Origin: Schlesneria sp.
GTDB taxonomy: Bacteria; Planctomycetota; Planctomycetia; Planctomycetales; Planctomycetaceae
NCBI GenBank assembly: GCA_028291515.1
Contig: JAQGHU010000104.1
Span: 1 to 64,000 of the forward strand
Length of the DNA: 64,000 bases
Reading direction: 5' to 3'
This document shows positions 1 to 8,404 of this stretch, piece by piece. The position numbers were made by a program, and so were the translations under genes. How positions within the stretch are numbered: the first letter of the stretch is position 1; the number at the start of each line of letters is the position of its first letter. Under the pieces are notes generated by a model. The model made no database searches and was not told the origin of the DNA. It saw only the letters and a list, made by a program, of their open reading frames with translations.

Positions 1-45
1 TCGACCACCTTCCAGCGTCTCCACCACCAGTTCCGACTCGTCCAT
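1..45 (-). CDS. N-terminus of an unidentified protein, cut by the left edge
   Basis: Only the first 15 codons are in the window; they read MDESELVVETLEGGR on the minus strand with no stop. The start is well supported because a perfect AGGAGG Shine-Dalgarno (complement of 53-58) sits 7 nt before the ATG. The fragment is acidic and too short to assign to a family. It is followed upstream by a long inverted repeat and is unrelated in strand order to the efflux genes to the right. Confidence 0.55.
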   Translation of the reverse strand, partial: MDESELVVETLEGGR

Positions 46-115
46 CTCTGTCCCTCCTGGAAAGGGACATTTTGGTTCATCATATGCCTGGCGCAAAAAG
101 CGTGCCGAACACGAT

Positions 116-232
116 TGGGCATCGCCCCGCGCGTGATGGCGGGCAACGCACGAACTGTTCCTCACCAGTCGAGAAGAAACTTTGCCTGACCCCCGTCCAC
201 GCGCGGGGCGATGCCCACGCGGTTAAACGATC
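116..232. repeat. 20-bp perfect inverted repeat containing copy 1 of a dispersed 34-bp repeat (family A)
   Basis: Bases 116-135 and 198-217 are perfect inverse complements (20 bp) around a loop of about 62 nt. The right arm belongs to a 34-nt unit (199-232) that recurs identically at 19356-19389 and with a few changes, inverted, at 62527-62560. The unit ends with the motif GGTTAAACGATC. It lies between the divergently oriented left-edge gene and the end of the 293-1957 gene, so it could act as a hairpin or be a miniature mobile element. Confidence 0.75.
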
Positions 233-292
233 ATCGTAACGATAACTCAGGATCGTGACCCGCGTTGAGTGCCACCGGAGCGCAGAGTCGAT

Positions 293-1957
293 TTACAACG
301 GGATGGGAATGAACAGAAGTTCCGGACTGGCGATGGGAAGTGACAGCTTCTCGGCCAACCGTTCTTCCAGGAAGACCGCGGCGACGGGGTCGGCGTAGAC
401 GAGTCGCCAACCGGGGGTCAGCAGCATCCCGCTGATCTGGGGCTTTGAAATTTTGCAATCCAGAATGACAACGGGAAGTCGTCCCTCGGGATCGAGCGGC
501 ACCAGTTGCTCCCAACTGCGGTCGCCACGCAACATCCGATATCGAATCTGATTGAACAGTTCGAATGTGTGACGGGAGCAGACTTCCAATCGACCATCCA
601 TAAAAACTCGACCGCCGGGGCCGTTGTGGTACGAGTAAGTACTCGCGAAACCGTTGTGGGCGACAAAGGCATGATCCGGAAACCCGCGCTGACCCGCGAA
701 CAAACAGGCGGCGTGCGGGAACGTTCCATAACGCTCATCAAACCCGAATGGCTTGTTCTGTTCGCCCAGTACATTCCAGAGTCCAGTCACCACACTGAGG
801 ATCAAAACGACAAGTGATGTTCCGATCGCGATCTGCAACCGAGGTCGTGGCCGGGAGGCGACCTGCTGACGCAACTTCAGAATGTCTTGGGCGTTGGCAC
901 AAAGAGTCGTCGTCGCGACGATCGCAAAGATGTTGGTGTTGCGCGTTGCTTCCCACGCGAGATTCGAAAAGCCAGCAAACAACAAGACGCGCAGGACATT
1001 CCAGCGGCGATAACAGGCGAGCCAAATAAAACTCACCGCGGCAAGAACCCAAATGGTAAGTTCGGCGACGAAATAGAAGTTCACAAAAGCGCGTGCTCCA
1101 TGCTTCAGAAAGAAGCCGATCGGTTGCGCGAATTCGCCGATTTGAACCGAATAAAAATCCTGCTCGACCGAAAACTTTCGATACAGCACCAGGGGAAACA
1201 GGGCTCCCTGTTCGAAATACGGATTACAGAAAGCGGCGAGCCCGACCGCAATTCCGGCGTACATTAACAGGCGAGCGTCTGGCTCTTGAGGGGCGACCTC
1301 CAATCCCCAGCGACCTTTGGCGAACTCTCGGACGATTCGATCAACGACATAGCAGACGCCGACGACCAGACCGAGAATGAATAGCGAATGGCAGTTGATC
1401 CACAGAACCTGGATTATCGGCAGCAGCCAGATGAGACGCGGACGTTCAGTCAACCGGGGAATGATCCACAACCAACTCGCCAGGAAGAACTGCGTCAGCA
1501 CTTCAGGCCGCTCATAACCTCTTCCTGAAATCGCGACAATCGCGGGAATCCAGAAGAGTGTCTTCAGCCACGTGGGCAAGGTTCGCCCGGTGGCAGTCCA
1601 GGCGATGGCAACGGTCGCCGTCAGCAGCGTTGCCTTGACGACCACGACCAGACGACCGCCACCCAGATGATAGAGCCCCGTGATCAGTAGCTGGAATCCC
1701 CAATGCAGATCGATCCACGGCTTGTCCACATCCATGAACGTGAACCAATCGACCGCAGGTAGCTCGCCCCGTTCGACGATCAATTCGCCGGTCCGCAGGT
1801 GCCACCAGAAATCGGTGTCACATAATGGGAAGCAGCAGGCGAGAAAGGTCCAGAGTAAGACGAGACCAAACAACACGCCGTCGGCATCACAGCGTGACCG
1901 CCACGAACGACGTGTTGGACCTGATTGCGGTGCGGTGCGGACAATGGTTTTCGTCAT
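293..1957 (-). CDS. Multi-pass membrane protein, GT-C glycosyltransferase-like, function unknown
   Basis: About 554 aa with at least nine strongly hydrophobic segments. The first lumenal loop carries an acidic DTDFWWHL motif directly after the first transmembrane helix, followed by a Trp/Asp-rich stretch. That layout is like GT-C fold enzymes or relatives (first-loop acidic residues, many helices, soluble C-terminal domain), but I do not recognise the exact family and infer no substrate. The C-terminal roughly 150 residues are non-membrane. The start is placed at the ATG at 1957 (MTKTIVRT); an upstream in-frame start at 2014 would add 19 residues, and neither has a clear Shine-Dalgarno. The gene stands alone and is transcribed away from the efflux operon. 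Confidence 0.6.
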   Translation of the reverse strand: MTKTIVRTAPQSGPTRRSWRSRCDADGVLFGLVLLWTFLACCFPLCDTDFWWHLRTGELIVERGELPAVDWFTFMDVDKPWIDLHWGFQLLITGLYHLGGGRLVVVVKATLLTATVAIAWTATGRTLPTWLKTLFWIPAIVAISGRGYERPEVLTQFFLASWLWIIPRLTERPRLIWLLPIIQVLWINCHSLFILGLVVGVCYVVDRIVREFAKGRWGLEVAPQEPDARLLMYAGIAVGLAAFCNPYFEQGALFPLVLYRKFSVEQDFYSVQIGEFAQPIGFFLKHGARAFVNFYFVAELTIWVLAAVSFIWLACYRRWNVLRVLLFAGFSNLAWEATRNTNIFAIVATTTLCANAQDILKLRQQVASRPRPRLQIAIGTSLVVLILSVVTGLWNVLGEQNKPFGFDERYGTFPHAACLFAGQRGFPDHAFVAHNGFASTYSYHNGPGGRVFMDGRLEVCSRHTFELFNQIRYRMLRGDRSWEQLVPLDPEGRLPVVILDCKISKPQISGMLLTPGWRLVYADPVAAVFLEERLAEKLSLPIASPELLFIPIPL

Positions 1958-2078
1958 GGACCAAACAGGGTTTTCGTAATGACGTGCTTTCGTCTGGGAT
2001 GCCAATACAAGCACAGCAGCGTAGCGTTTTCAATGCTGCGTGATTCGCATCCCAGGGCGATCGCTTTTTTCAATTTGG

Positions 2079-2162
2079 GTGGCACGCTCTGAGGCTTTGC
2101 GAAGGGCGTGGTCTTGAATGAAGCCGAAATCCCACGCCCTTCGAAGACTCAGGACGTGCCAC
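2079..2162. repeat. Long imperfect palindrome with GTGGCAC/GTGCCAC ends (family C, copy 1)
   Basis: Arms 2079-2111 and 2131-2162 are near-complete inverse complements with a few mismatches, ending in GTGGCAC and GTGCCAC. The element fills much of the gap before the efflux genes. Two other intergenic elements (59509-59591 and 62603-62772) share the same terminal heptamers, so this looks like one member of a dispersed hairpin family and not just a terminator. Confidence 0.7.
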
Positions 2163-2274
2163 ACTCCGCCTGACGGCAGCGACGGTCGCAGCAGCAAGGC
2201 TCGATGCATGATTACATCATTCGGAAACTCCGCGACGACACTATTGCTTAAGAACAGCCCACTTTGCAGAATCA

Positions 2275-2291
2275 CGGTCAAAAAATGACCG
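2275..2291. promoter_or_regulatory. Candidate operator upstream of the RND efflux genes
   Basis: Perfect inverted repeat CGGTCA-AAAAA-TGACCG, 77 nt before the adaptor start. The symmetric hexamers with a short A-tract spacer look like a dimeric repressor site, as is common for efflux genes. No regulator gene is adjacent, so the binding protein is unknown. It could also be part of a small hairpin. Confidence 0.35.
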
Positions 2292-2367
2292 CAGCATCAA
2301 CGCTTCAATCGTCTTCGGCTCGGGACTGCTGTTCCTCATATCGACCATAAAAGAATTGCAGGCAGAA

Positions 2368-3573
2368 ATGACAGGAAATTCAATTTGCCGCTGTGGCGGT
2401 GCCGGTGTTCTGGCGGTGATCGCGATGTTACAAACAGGCTGCGGACAGCAACAGACTCACGGCGCAGCGAAGCCACCAGAGACGGCCATCAAGGTGATCG
2501 TGGCCCTCCCGATTCAACAGGAAGTCACGGATTACATGGACTACACCGGGCGGACGGAGGCCGTTGAATCGGTCGACATTCGTCCGCGAGTCAGTGGCTA
2601 CCTGACGAAGGTCGGGTACATGGGAAGCCTGGACTCTGAGGTCAAGGAAGGGGCGTTGCTTTTCCAGATCGACGAGCGTCCCTATCAGAATGCTCTGGAG
2701 AGTGCTAAGGCTCGGGTGGCGAGCGCGAAAGCAGCGCTCAAGACCAATGCCGCGGAGCTCGAGCGGACCGAAGGATTATTCAAGAAAGGGGTCTCCGTTC
2801 AATCGGACCTGGATCGCGATATCGGTCGCAAGGCGCAGTCAGATGCCGATATCGAAAACGCTGAAGCCCAGCTGAGCCAGGCCGAACTCGATCTGGAATT
2901 CACCAAGATCACATCCCCGATCGCGGGCATGATCAGCAAGCCAGCTTTGACTGTCGGCAACCTGGTCTCTCCTGCCACGCAATTGCTGACCTCGGTCGTC
3001 TCGGTCGATCCGATCTATGTGTATTTCGATCTGGATGAACCGTCGATGTTGAGAATTCAGCAGAACATTCGCGCTGGCAAGCTGCCGACACGAGAGGAAG
3101 GCGAATACAAGATTCTGCTGGGTCTGGCGAATGATACAGGATATCCCCTGAGCGGAGTTCTCGATTTCATCGACAACCAGGTTAATCCGAACACGGGAAC
3201 CATTCGCGTCCGGGGGATCTTCAAAAACCCCAAGCCCGAACGTGGTAGTCGCGTGCTGACCCCTGGTCTGTTTGCTCGCATTCGAGTTCCCATGGGTTCC
3301 GCTCACTCTTCGTTGTTGATCTCTGAACGAGCCGTCGGTCGCGATCAAGGCAAGTCGTTTGTGTATATCGTCGGCCCAGAAAACACCGTCGCTCGTCGCT
3401 CGATCAAACTCGGTGCCGTGCATGACGGTCTGCGAGTGGTCCTACAGGCGGAAGAGGGGACGGACGGCATCCAGAGCGGTGACCAGGTCATCATTAGTGG
3501 GCTGCAGCGCGTCCGGCCTGGAGTAAAGGTGGAACCGATCGTGAAGTCGATGGCTGGCGCGACGGACAAATAG
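2368..3573 (+). CDS. RND efflux periplasmic adaptor (membrane fusion protein, HlyD/MexA family)
   Basis: About 401 aa. The N-terminus has a hydrophobic segment ending in LQTGC, a plausible but imperfect lipobox (Cys25), so it is probably a lipoprotein anchored to the inner membrane. Next come a barrel-sandwich/lipoyl half (VDIRPRVSGYL), an alpha-helical hairpin with Ala/Lys/Glu-rich coiled coil (about residues 100-180), the second lipoyl half (FTKITSPIAGMIS) and the beta-barrel domain. This is the usual MexA/AcrA order and length. The adaptor links the permease downstream to an outer-membrane channel, but no TolC-type gene is nearby. The ATG at 2368 is preferred over the TTG at 2356 because it directly precedes the signal sequence. 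It is probably co-transcribed with the permease 55 bp downstream. Confidence 0.9.
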   Translation: MTGNSICRCGGAGVLAVIAMLQTGCGQQQTHGAAKPPETAIKVIVALPIQQEVTDYMDYTGRTEAVESVDIRPRVSGYLTKVGYMGSLDSEVKEGALLFQIDERPYQNALESAKARVASAKAALKTNAAELERTEGLFKKGVSVQSDLDRDIGRKAQSDADIENAEAQLSQAELDLEFTKITSPIAGMISKPALTVGNLVSPATQLLTSVVSVDPIYVYFDLDEPSMLRIQQNIRAGKLPTREEGEYKILLGLANDTGYPLSGVLDFIDNQVNPNTGTIRVRGIFKNPKPERGSRVLTPGLFARIRVPMGSAHSSLLISERAVGRDQGKSFVYIVGPENTVARRSIKLGAVHDGLRVVLQAEEGTDGIQSGDQVIISGLQRVRPGVKVEPIVKSMAGATDK

Positions 3574-3628
3574 CAGCAAATCTGGCGTCTTTCTGCTGAC
3601 CTGAAACCCTCTTCGATCAGATTCCAAT

Positions 3629-6600
3629 ATGCTCGCTAAATTCTTCATCGATCGCCCAGTCTTCTCTGTGGTGATTTCGATTGTGATCGTGTTCGCGGGC
3701 CTGTCTGCCCTGGCGACATTACCGATCGCGCAATATCCAGAAATCGCTCCCCCGACGGTCGAGGTCTCCTGTGCTTACCCGGGGGCGAATGCGAAAGTCG
3801 TGCAGGATACTGTCGCTGCGCCGATCGAGCAGGAAGTTAACGGCGTTGAAAACATGCTGTACATGTCGTCCACGTCGACGAACGACGGCGGATACAAGTT
3901 GAACGTCACGTTCAAGCTGGGCACGAATCTCGATATGGCACAGGTAATGGTGCAAAACCGCGTCTCACTGGCGACACCCCGTCTGCCCGATGTCGTCAAG
4001 AACACCGGTGTGAGCACAAAAAAGAGATCTCCCAGCATTCTACTAGTGGTCAACATGTACTCGGATACCGATCCGGGAACGGGCAAGCCGATTTTCAGTC
4101 AGCTGGAACTCAGTAACTACGCGACGATCTACGTCCGCGATGAACTGCTACGTCTGGAGGGTGTCGGTGATGTCGCCTTCCTGGGGCAAATGGACTACAG
4201 CATGCGAGTCTGGCTGAACCCCGAGCGATTGGCCTCGCGAGGGATGACCGTCGGCGATGTGATGAACTCACTGAAAGAACAAAACGTCCAGGTCGCCGCA
4301 GGTCGTGTCGGCCAACCACCGACTCTGCCGGGCGTAGACTTTCAATATACGCTTTCGACGTTGGGCCGACTGATCGAGCCCGAGCAATTTGGCGAGATCA
4401 TCGTCAAGACGGGGAGCATCGGCGAGATCACCCGGCTTCGCGATGTGGGACGTCTGGAACTGGGAGCGAAGAACGAAGACACTCGTTGTTTCCTCGATGG
4501 GACGCCTTCCATTGGGTTGCCGATATATCAGCTTCCCGGCTCGAACGCTCTGGATACGGCAGATCGCGTCCATAAGACAATGCGTCGACTGGAAGGCCGT
4601 TTCCGAGAAGGGATGCACTACAAGATCGCCTACGATACGACCCCGTTCATCGAACAATCCGTGGAAGAAGTCTTTCACGCGTTGCGCGATGCAATCATTC
4701 TGGTCGCCATCGTCGTGCTGCTGTTCCTGCAGGACTGGAAGTCGATGATCCTGCCGATGATCGACGTTCCCGTGTCGTTGATTGGAACACTGGCCGTGAT
4801 GTCGATGATGGGTTTTACGCTCAACAATTTGACTCTGTTCGGGCTGGTGCTGGCGATCGGGATCGTGGTGGACGATGCGATTGTGGTGCTGGAAAACATC
4901 GAAGTCTGGCTCGCCAAAGGCCAGGATGCCAGAACCGCCACGATCAACGCGATGAACGAAATCACCGGCCCGATCATTGCGATTACGCTGGTGCTAAGCT
5001 CGGTCTTCCTGCCGAGTGCCTTTCTGGGAGGAATCAGCGGTCAGTTCTATCGGCAGTTCGCACTGACGATTGCCACGTCGATGATTATCTCGGCGGTCAA
5101 CGCGATGACGATGACGCCATCACGCGCCGTGCAAATCTTCAAGAACCGTAAGCACGGGCACGATGATCGCGAAGCTCTCCCGTGGTGGGGCTATATGATC
5201 CTGCTGGGATGGCTGAGCGAATCGCAATTGTGGGGCTTCTTCGGGGGACCATTCAAAGAGAGTGCCCCGGCCATTCAGTGGCTGGTCGTGATCGGGATGG
5301 CATTACCAGGGGCCGTGATCGGTTGGGCGATTACGAAGCCTGCAAATCGTTTCTTCGCGGTGATCTTCAAGTGGTTCAACCGCGGCTTCGACTTTCTGAC
5401 GCTGGTCTATGGAAAAATGGTCAGTTGGTCGCTGAGACTGTGTGTGATTGTGCTCTTCGTCTATGGCGGACTGCTGGGGCTGACTTATGTCGGAATCACG
5501 AAGACTCCCGTCGGCTTCATTCCGAATCAAGACAAAGGTTATCTGCTGGTTAACGTCCAGCTTCCCGATTCGGCATCGCTGGACCGGACCATTGAAGTCG
5601 TCAAGCGGATCGACAAGATCGCCAGTGAAACACCGGGCGTTGCGCACCGGCTCGGCATTCCCGGTCAGTCGTTCATCCTCAACGCGGTCGGGTCAAACTT
5701 CGCGTCGATGTTCATCATCCTCGACGAGTTCGAACACCGGACGGACCACTCGCTGTATTCGGAAATGATCGCTCGCAAATTGCGCAAGCAGTTCTTCGAC
5801 GAGATTCTGGATGCTCAAATCGCCGTGTTCGGGGCTCCTGCAGTGGACGGTCTCGGGAACGCTGGCGGCTTCAAGCTGATGGTTGAAGATCTGGTCGGCG
5901 GTCAATTGTCCGATTTGCAGGAGCAGGCCGACACGTTGGCTCGAAAGGGAAACGAGACCCCGGGATTAGTCGGCTTGTTTAACAGCTTCCGCGCCAACAC
6001 GCCGCAATTGTATATCGACGTGGACCGCACGAAGTGCAAGTCGATGGGCATCCCGCTGAACGACGTCTTTAACGCTCTGCAGGTCTACCTGGGTGGATAC
6101 TATGTGAACGACTTCAACCAGTTCGGCCGCACGTGGCAGGTGAATCTACAGGCCGACACCGGGTTCCGCGCACAACCCGACGACATCAAAGCGTTGAAGG
6201 TTCGTAATGCCCAAGGGCAGATGATTCCGCTGGGAACATTGGTCACGATCGAAGAGATCGGCGGACCCGTGCTGGTTACGCGGTACAACATGCGAACCGC
6301 TGCCACAATCAACGGAGCGTCGCTGCCGGGAGTCAGTTCTGGTCAGATGATTCAGATGATGGAAAGCTTGGCGAAGTCGGAACTGTCACAAGACCTGACG
6401 TTCGAATGGACTGAGTTGACGTACCTGCAACTGATCGAAGGAAGTGCCGCGATCTTCGCATTCGTCGGCGCGATCCTGCTGGTCTTTCAAGTGCTGGCCG
6501 CTCAGTACGAGAGCTGGTCGATGCCACTAGCTGTCTTGCTGGTGGTGCCAATGTGTCTGCTGAGTGCTGTCTGCGGATTGTGGATGTGGAAGCTGGATCT

Positions 6601-7015
6601 GAACATCTTCGTGCAAGTCGGCTTCATCGTGCTGGTCGGGCTGGCGGCGAAGAATGCGATCCTGATCGTCGAGACTGCTCGGCACCGGAAAGCGGCGGGA
6701 GCGTCCCGCTTTGATGCCGCAGTCGCCGCGAGCAAGGATCGCCTGCGACCGATTATCATGACCTCGTTCGCTTTTATCCTGGGCGTTATGCCACTGGTCG
6801 TGTCACACGGTGCAGGGGCCGAGATGCGGCGAACGCTGGGTGTCGCGGTCTTTTTCGGGATGCTCGGCGTGACAGTCTTCGGGATCTTCCTGACGCCTGT
6901 GTTCTACTTCGTGATCGATTGGCTTTCGTCGCGAGGGCACAAGCCAGCGGACCAACATCCGACTTCGGAGCCAGCCGCTTCAACGTCGATGCCGCCAGCG
7001 CCAACCGGCCACTAG
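3629..7015 (+). CDS. RND efflux permease, HAE1 (AcrB/MexB) family
   Basis: 1128 aa inner-membrane proton-driven drug or hydrophobe exporter. The N-terminus (FFIDRPVFSVVISIVIV) is typical of the family. The paired aspartates of TM4 are present in GIVVDDAIVVLENIE and the TM10 lysine in LAAKNAILIVE, so the proton relay looks intact. The protein is about 80 residues longer than AcrB because of an insertion at roughly residues 500-585, between TM6 and TM7. This insertion contains Trp-rich hydrophobic stretches that may form one or two extra helices. The gene follows its adaptor in the same operon. Its stop lies 4 bp from the stop of the convergent dus gene, with no obvious terminator between them. 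Substrates cannot be inferred. Confidence 0.93.
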   Translation: MLAKFFIDRPVFSVVISIVIVFAGLSALATLPIAQYPEIAPPTVEVSCAYPGANAKVVQDTVAAPIEQEVNGVENMLYMSSTSTNDGGYKLNVTFKLGTNLDMAQVMVQNRVSLATPRLPDVVKNTGVSTKKRSPSILLVVNMYSDTDPGTGKPIFSQLELSNYATIYVRDELLRLEGVGDVAFLGQMDYSMRVWLNPERLASRGMTVGDVMNSLKEQNVQVAAGRVGQPPTLPGVDFQYTLSTLGRLIEPEQFGEIIVKTGSIGEITRLRDVGRLELGAKNEDTRCFLDGTPSIGLPIYQLPGSNALDTADRVHKTMRRLEGRFREGMHYKIAYDTTPFIEQSVEEVFHALRDAIILVAIVVLLFLQDWKSMILPMIDVPVSLIGTLAVMSMMGFTLNNLTLFGLVLAIGIVVDDAIVVLENIEVWLAKGQDARTATINAMNEITGPIIAITLVLSSVFLPSAFLGGISGQFYRQFALTIATSMIISAVNAMTMTPSRAVQIFKNRKHGHDDREALPWWGYMILLGWLSESQLWGFFGGPFKESAPAIQWLVVIGMALPGAVIGWAITKPANRFFAVIFKWFNRGFDFLTLVYGKMVSWSLRLCVIVLFVYGGLLGLTYVGITKTPVGFIPNQDKGYLLVNVQLPDSASLDRTIEVVKRIDKIASETPGVAHRLGIPGQSFILNAVGSNFASMFIILDEFEHRTDHSLYSEMIARKLRKQFFDEILDAQIAVFGAPAVDGLGNAGGFKLMVEDLVGGQLSDLQEQADTLARKGNETPGLVGLFNSFRANTPQLYIDVDRTKCKSMGIPLNDVFNALQVYLGGYYVNDFNQFGRTWQVNLQADTGFRAQPDDIKALKVRNAQGQMIPLGTLVTIEEIGGPVLVTRYNMRTAATINGASLPGVSSGQMIQMMESLAKSELSQDLTFEWTELTYLQLIEGSAAIFAFVGAILLVFQVLAAQYESWSMPLAVLLVVPMCLLSAVCGLWMWKLDLNIFVQVGFIVLVGLAAKNAILIVETARHRKAAGASRFDAAVAASKDRLRPIIMTSFAFILGVMPLVVSHGAGAEMRRTLGVAVFFGMLGVTVFGIFLTPVFYFVIDWLSSRGHKPADQHPTSEPAASTSMPPAPTGH

Positions 7016-7019
7016 ATCG

Positions 7020-8090
7020 TCAGGTTGTCTTCGAATACCATTCGTCAACGACGGCTCGCCATTCGGACAGGCAATGAGATGCAGCGAACGCGTTTCGTAC
7101 GGCGTCCGGTTGCGGATGCAGTCTGGCGAACTTGATGCTGTGCGCTCGCATCGTTGAACTGGCGGTGGCTTCGTTGGTCGCGCTGATACAGAGTTCACAG
7201 TGCATCAACAGGACACGGCGCTGTTCAACTAAGTCTGGCTCCGGCATCGGGAAACCCTCCGCGAGGGCTTGAGCCTGCTGGAAGATCCAGGGGTTTCCGA
7301 TCGCCCCGCGAGCCACCGACACACCATCGACGCCCGTCCACCGCAGCATGTCGATGCAGGCTTGGGCGGTGAACAGATCTCCGCTGCCAATGATGGTACG
7401 GGATCCCGCGTGCGCTTTGACTTCGCGAAGAAAATCCCAGTTGCTTGCGCCGACGTATTTCTGATCGACGGTTCGGCCATGGACAGTGATCGCGGCGACT
7501 CCGCGTGCGAAGGCTCCGTCTAGAATCTCAAAGAAGCGATCACGGCTTTGTGGGGAATCGTCGATTCCGCGCCGCATCTTTAGCGTGACAGGGATCTGCA
7601 AGGGAACGGCCTCGCGAACGCGATCGACGATCTCTAACGCGACATGCGGCTGACTGAGGTGATAACCTCCGCGGCATCCGCCGACCGCCGTCTTCACGGG
7701 ACAACCAAAGTTGATGTCGATCACATCGAATCCCGCTGCGACTAGTTTTTCGGCGGCTGGACCGAAGTCAACGGGGTTCGATCCCATTAACTGACCACCA
7801 ACCGGGTGTTCTTCGTCGGTAATTCGCAGATGATGCTGAGTCTTGCGACGCCCTTTCAGCTCCATGATGAAGCGATCAATCATGACTTCGGCGAGGGTGT
7901 AGGTTGCCCCCAATCGCCTCGCGACGATGCGCATTGGCCCATCGCTGTAACCACTGAGGGCGGCTTGCACGGCCGGAAAACCAATCGCGACTCCGCCGAT
8001 TGACAGTGGGCGAATGGGAAACGAGGCCGCCGGGGGCTGATTCCAGACTGGCGGGGGAAGGCGGTCGAGTTGCGAGGTCGCATTGGTCAT
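7020..8090 (-). CDS. tRNA-dihydrouridine synthase (Dus family)
   Basis: 356 aa FMN-dependent TIM-barrel enzyme that reduces uridines in tRNA D-loops using NADPH. The catalytic-cysteine motif appears as INFGCP (Cys130), and the phosphate-binding region as ITVHGRT, IIGSGDLFTA and VDGVSVARGAIGNPWIF, all standard Dus signatures. The stretch after GCP (VKTAVGGCRGGYHL) departs from the usual lysine- and GxGAxL-containing version, so this belongs to a divergent subgroup; which of DusA/B/C it matches functionally is uncertain. The ATG at 8090 starts the protein. The gene is convergent with the RND permease and divergent from the coiled-coil gene. Confidence 0.88.
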   Translation of the reverse strand: MTNATSQLDRLPPPVWNQPPAASFPIRPLSIGGVAIGFPAVQAALSGYSDGPMRIVARRLGATYTLAEVMIDRFIMELKGRRKTQHHLRITDEEHPVGGQLMGSNPVDFGPAAEKLVAAGFDVIDINFGCPVKTAVGGCRGGYHLSQPHVALEIVDRVREAVPLQIPVTLKMRRGIDDSPQSRDRFFEILDGAFARGVAAITVHGRTVDQKYVGASNWDFLREVKAHAGSRTIIGSGDLFTAQACIDMLRWTGVDGVSVARGAIGNPWIFQQAQALAEGFPMPEPDLVEQRRVLLMHCELCISATNEATASSTMRAHSIKFARLHPQPDAVRNAFAASHCLSEWRAVVDEWYSKTT

Positions 8091-8158
8091 GGAAGCAATT
8101 TTGACGAAAACTTGAGACTTTGGAAGCGCCGGCCCCGGCGAGTTCCGAAAGATGCTCC

Positions 8159-8188
8159 TTGACCACCGTTCTCTCGCAGTCCTATATT
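8159..8188 (+). promoter_or_regulatory. Candidate sigma-70-type promoter
   Basis: TTGACC (8159-8164) and TATATT (8183-8188) are separated by 18 nt and lie in the divergent gap between dus and the gene starting at 8405. It would give a leader of about 210 nt for that gene. The call is by consensus match only. The rest of the 8091-8404 gap holds a short CGCCGG/CCGGCG palindrome (8127-8140) and no gene. Confidence 0.4.
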
Positions 8189-8404
8189 CATAGGTAGTCT
8201 GAAGCTGTGAGTCGGCGGCGCGGGATTAGATCGGTTTTGCGGATTGTAACGGATCGACGGTCGGCGGCAGCGTCGAATCGACGGAATCTTCGGCGAACAT
8301 TGAGGTTGTCGCCAGACTTCTCGGTCGATTGACCTGGCGCGGGGCTCGACGATTCGTCGATAATGACGCCGGGTGTTTCTTCGTCAGCGGTTGAGGGTTT
8401 CGTC

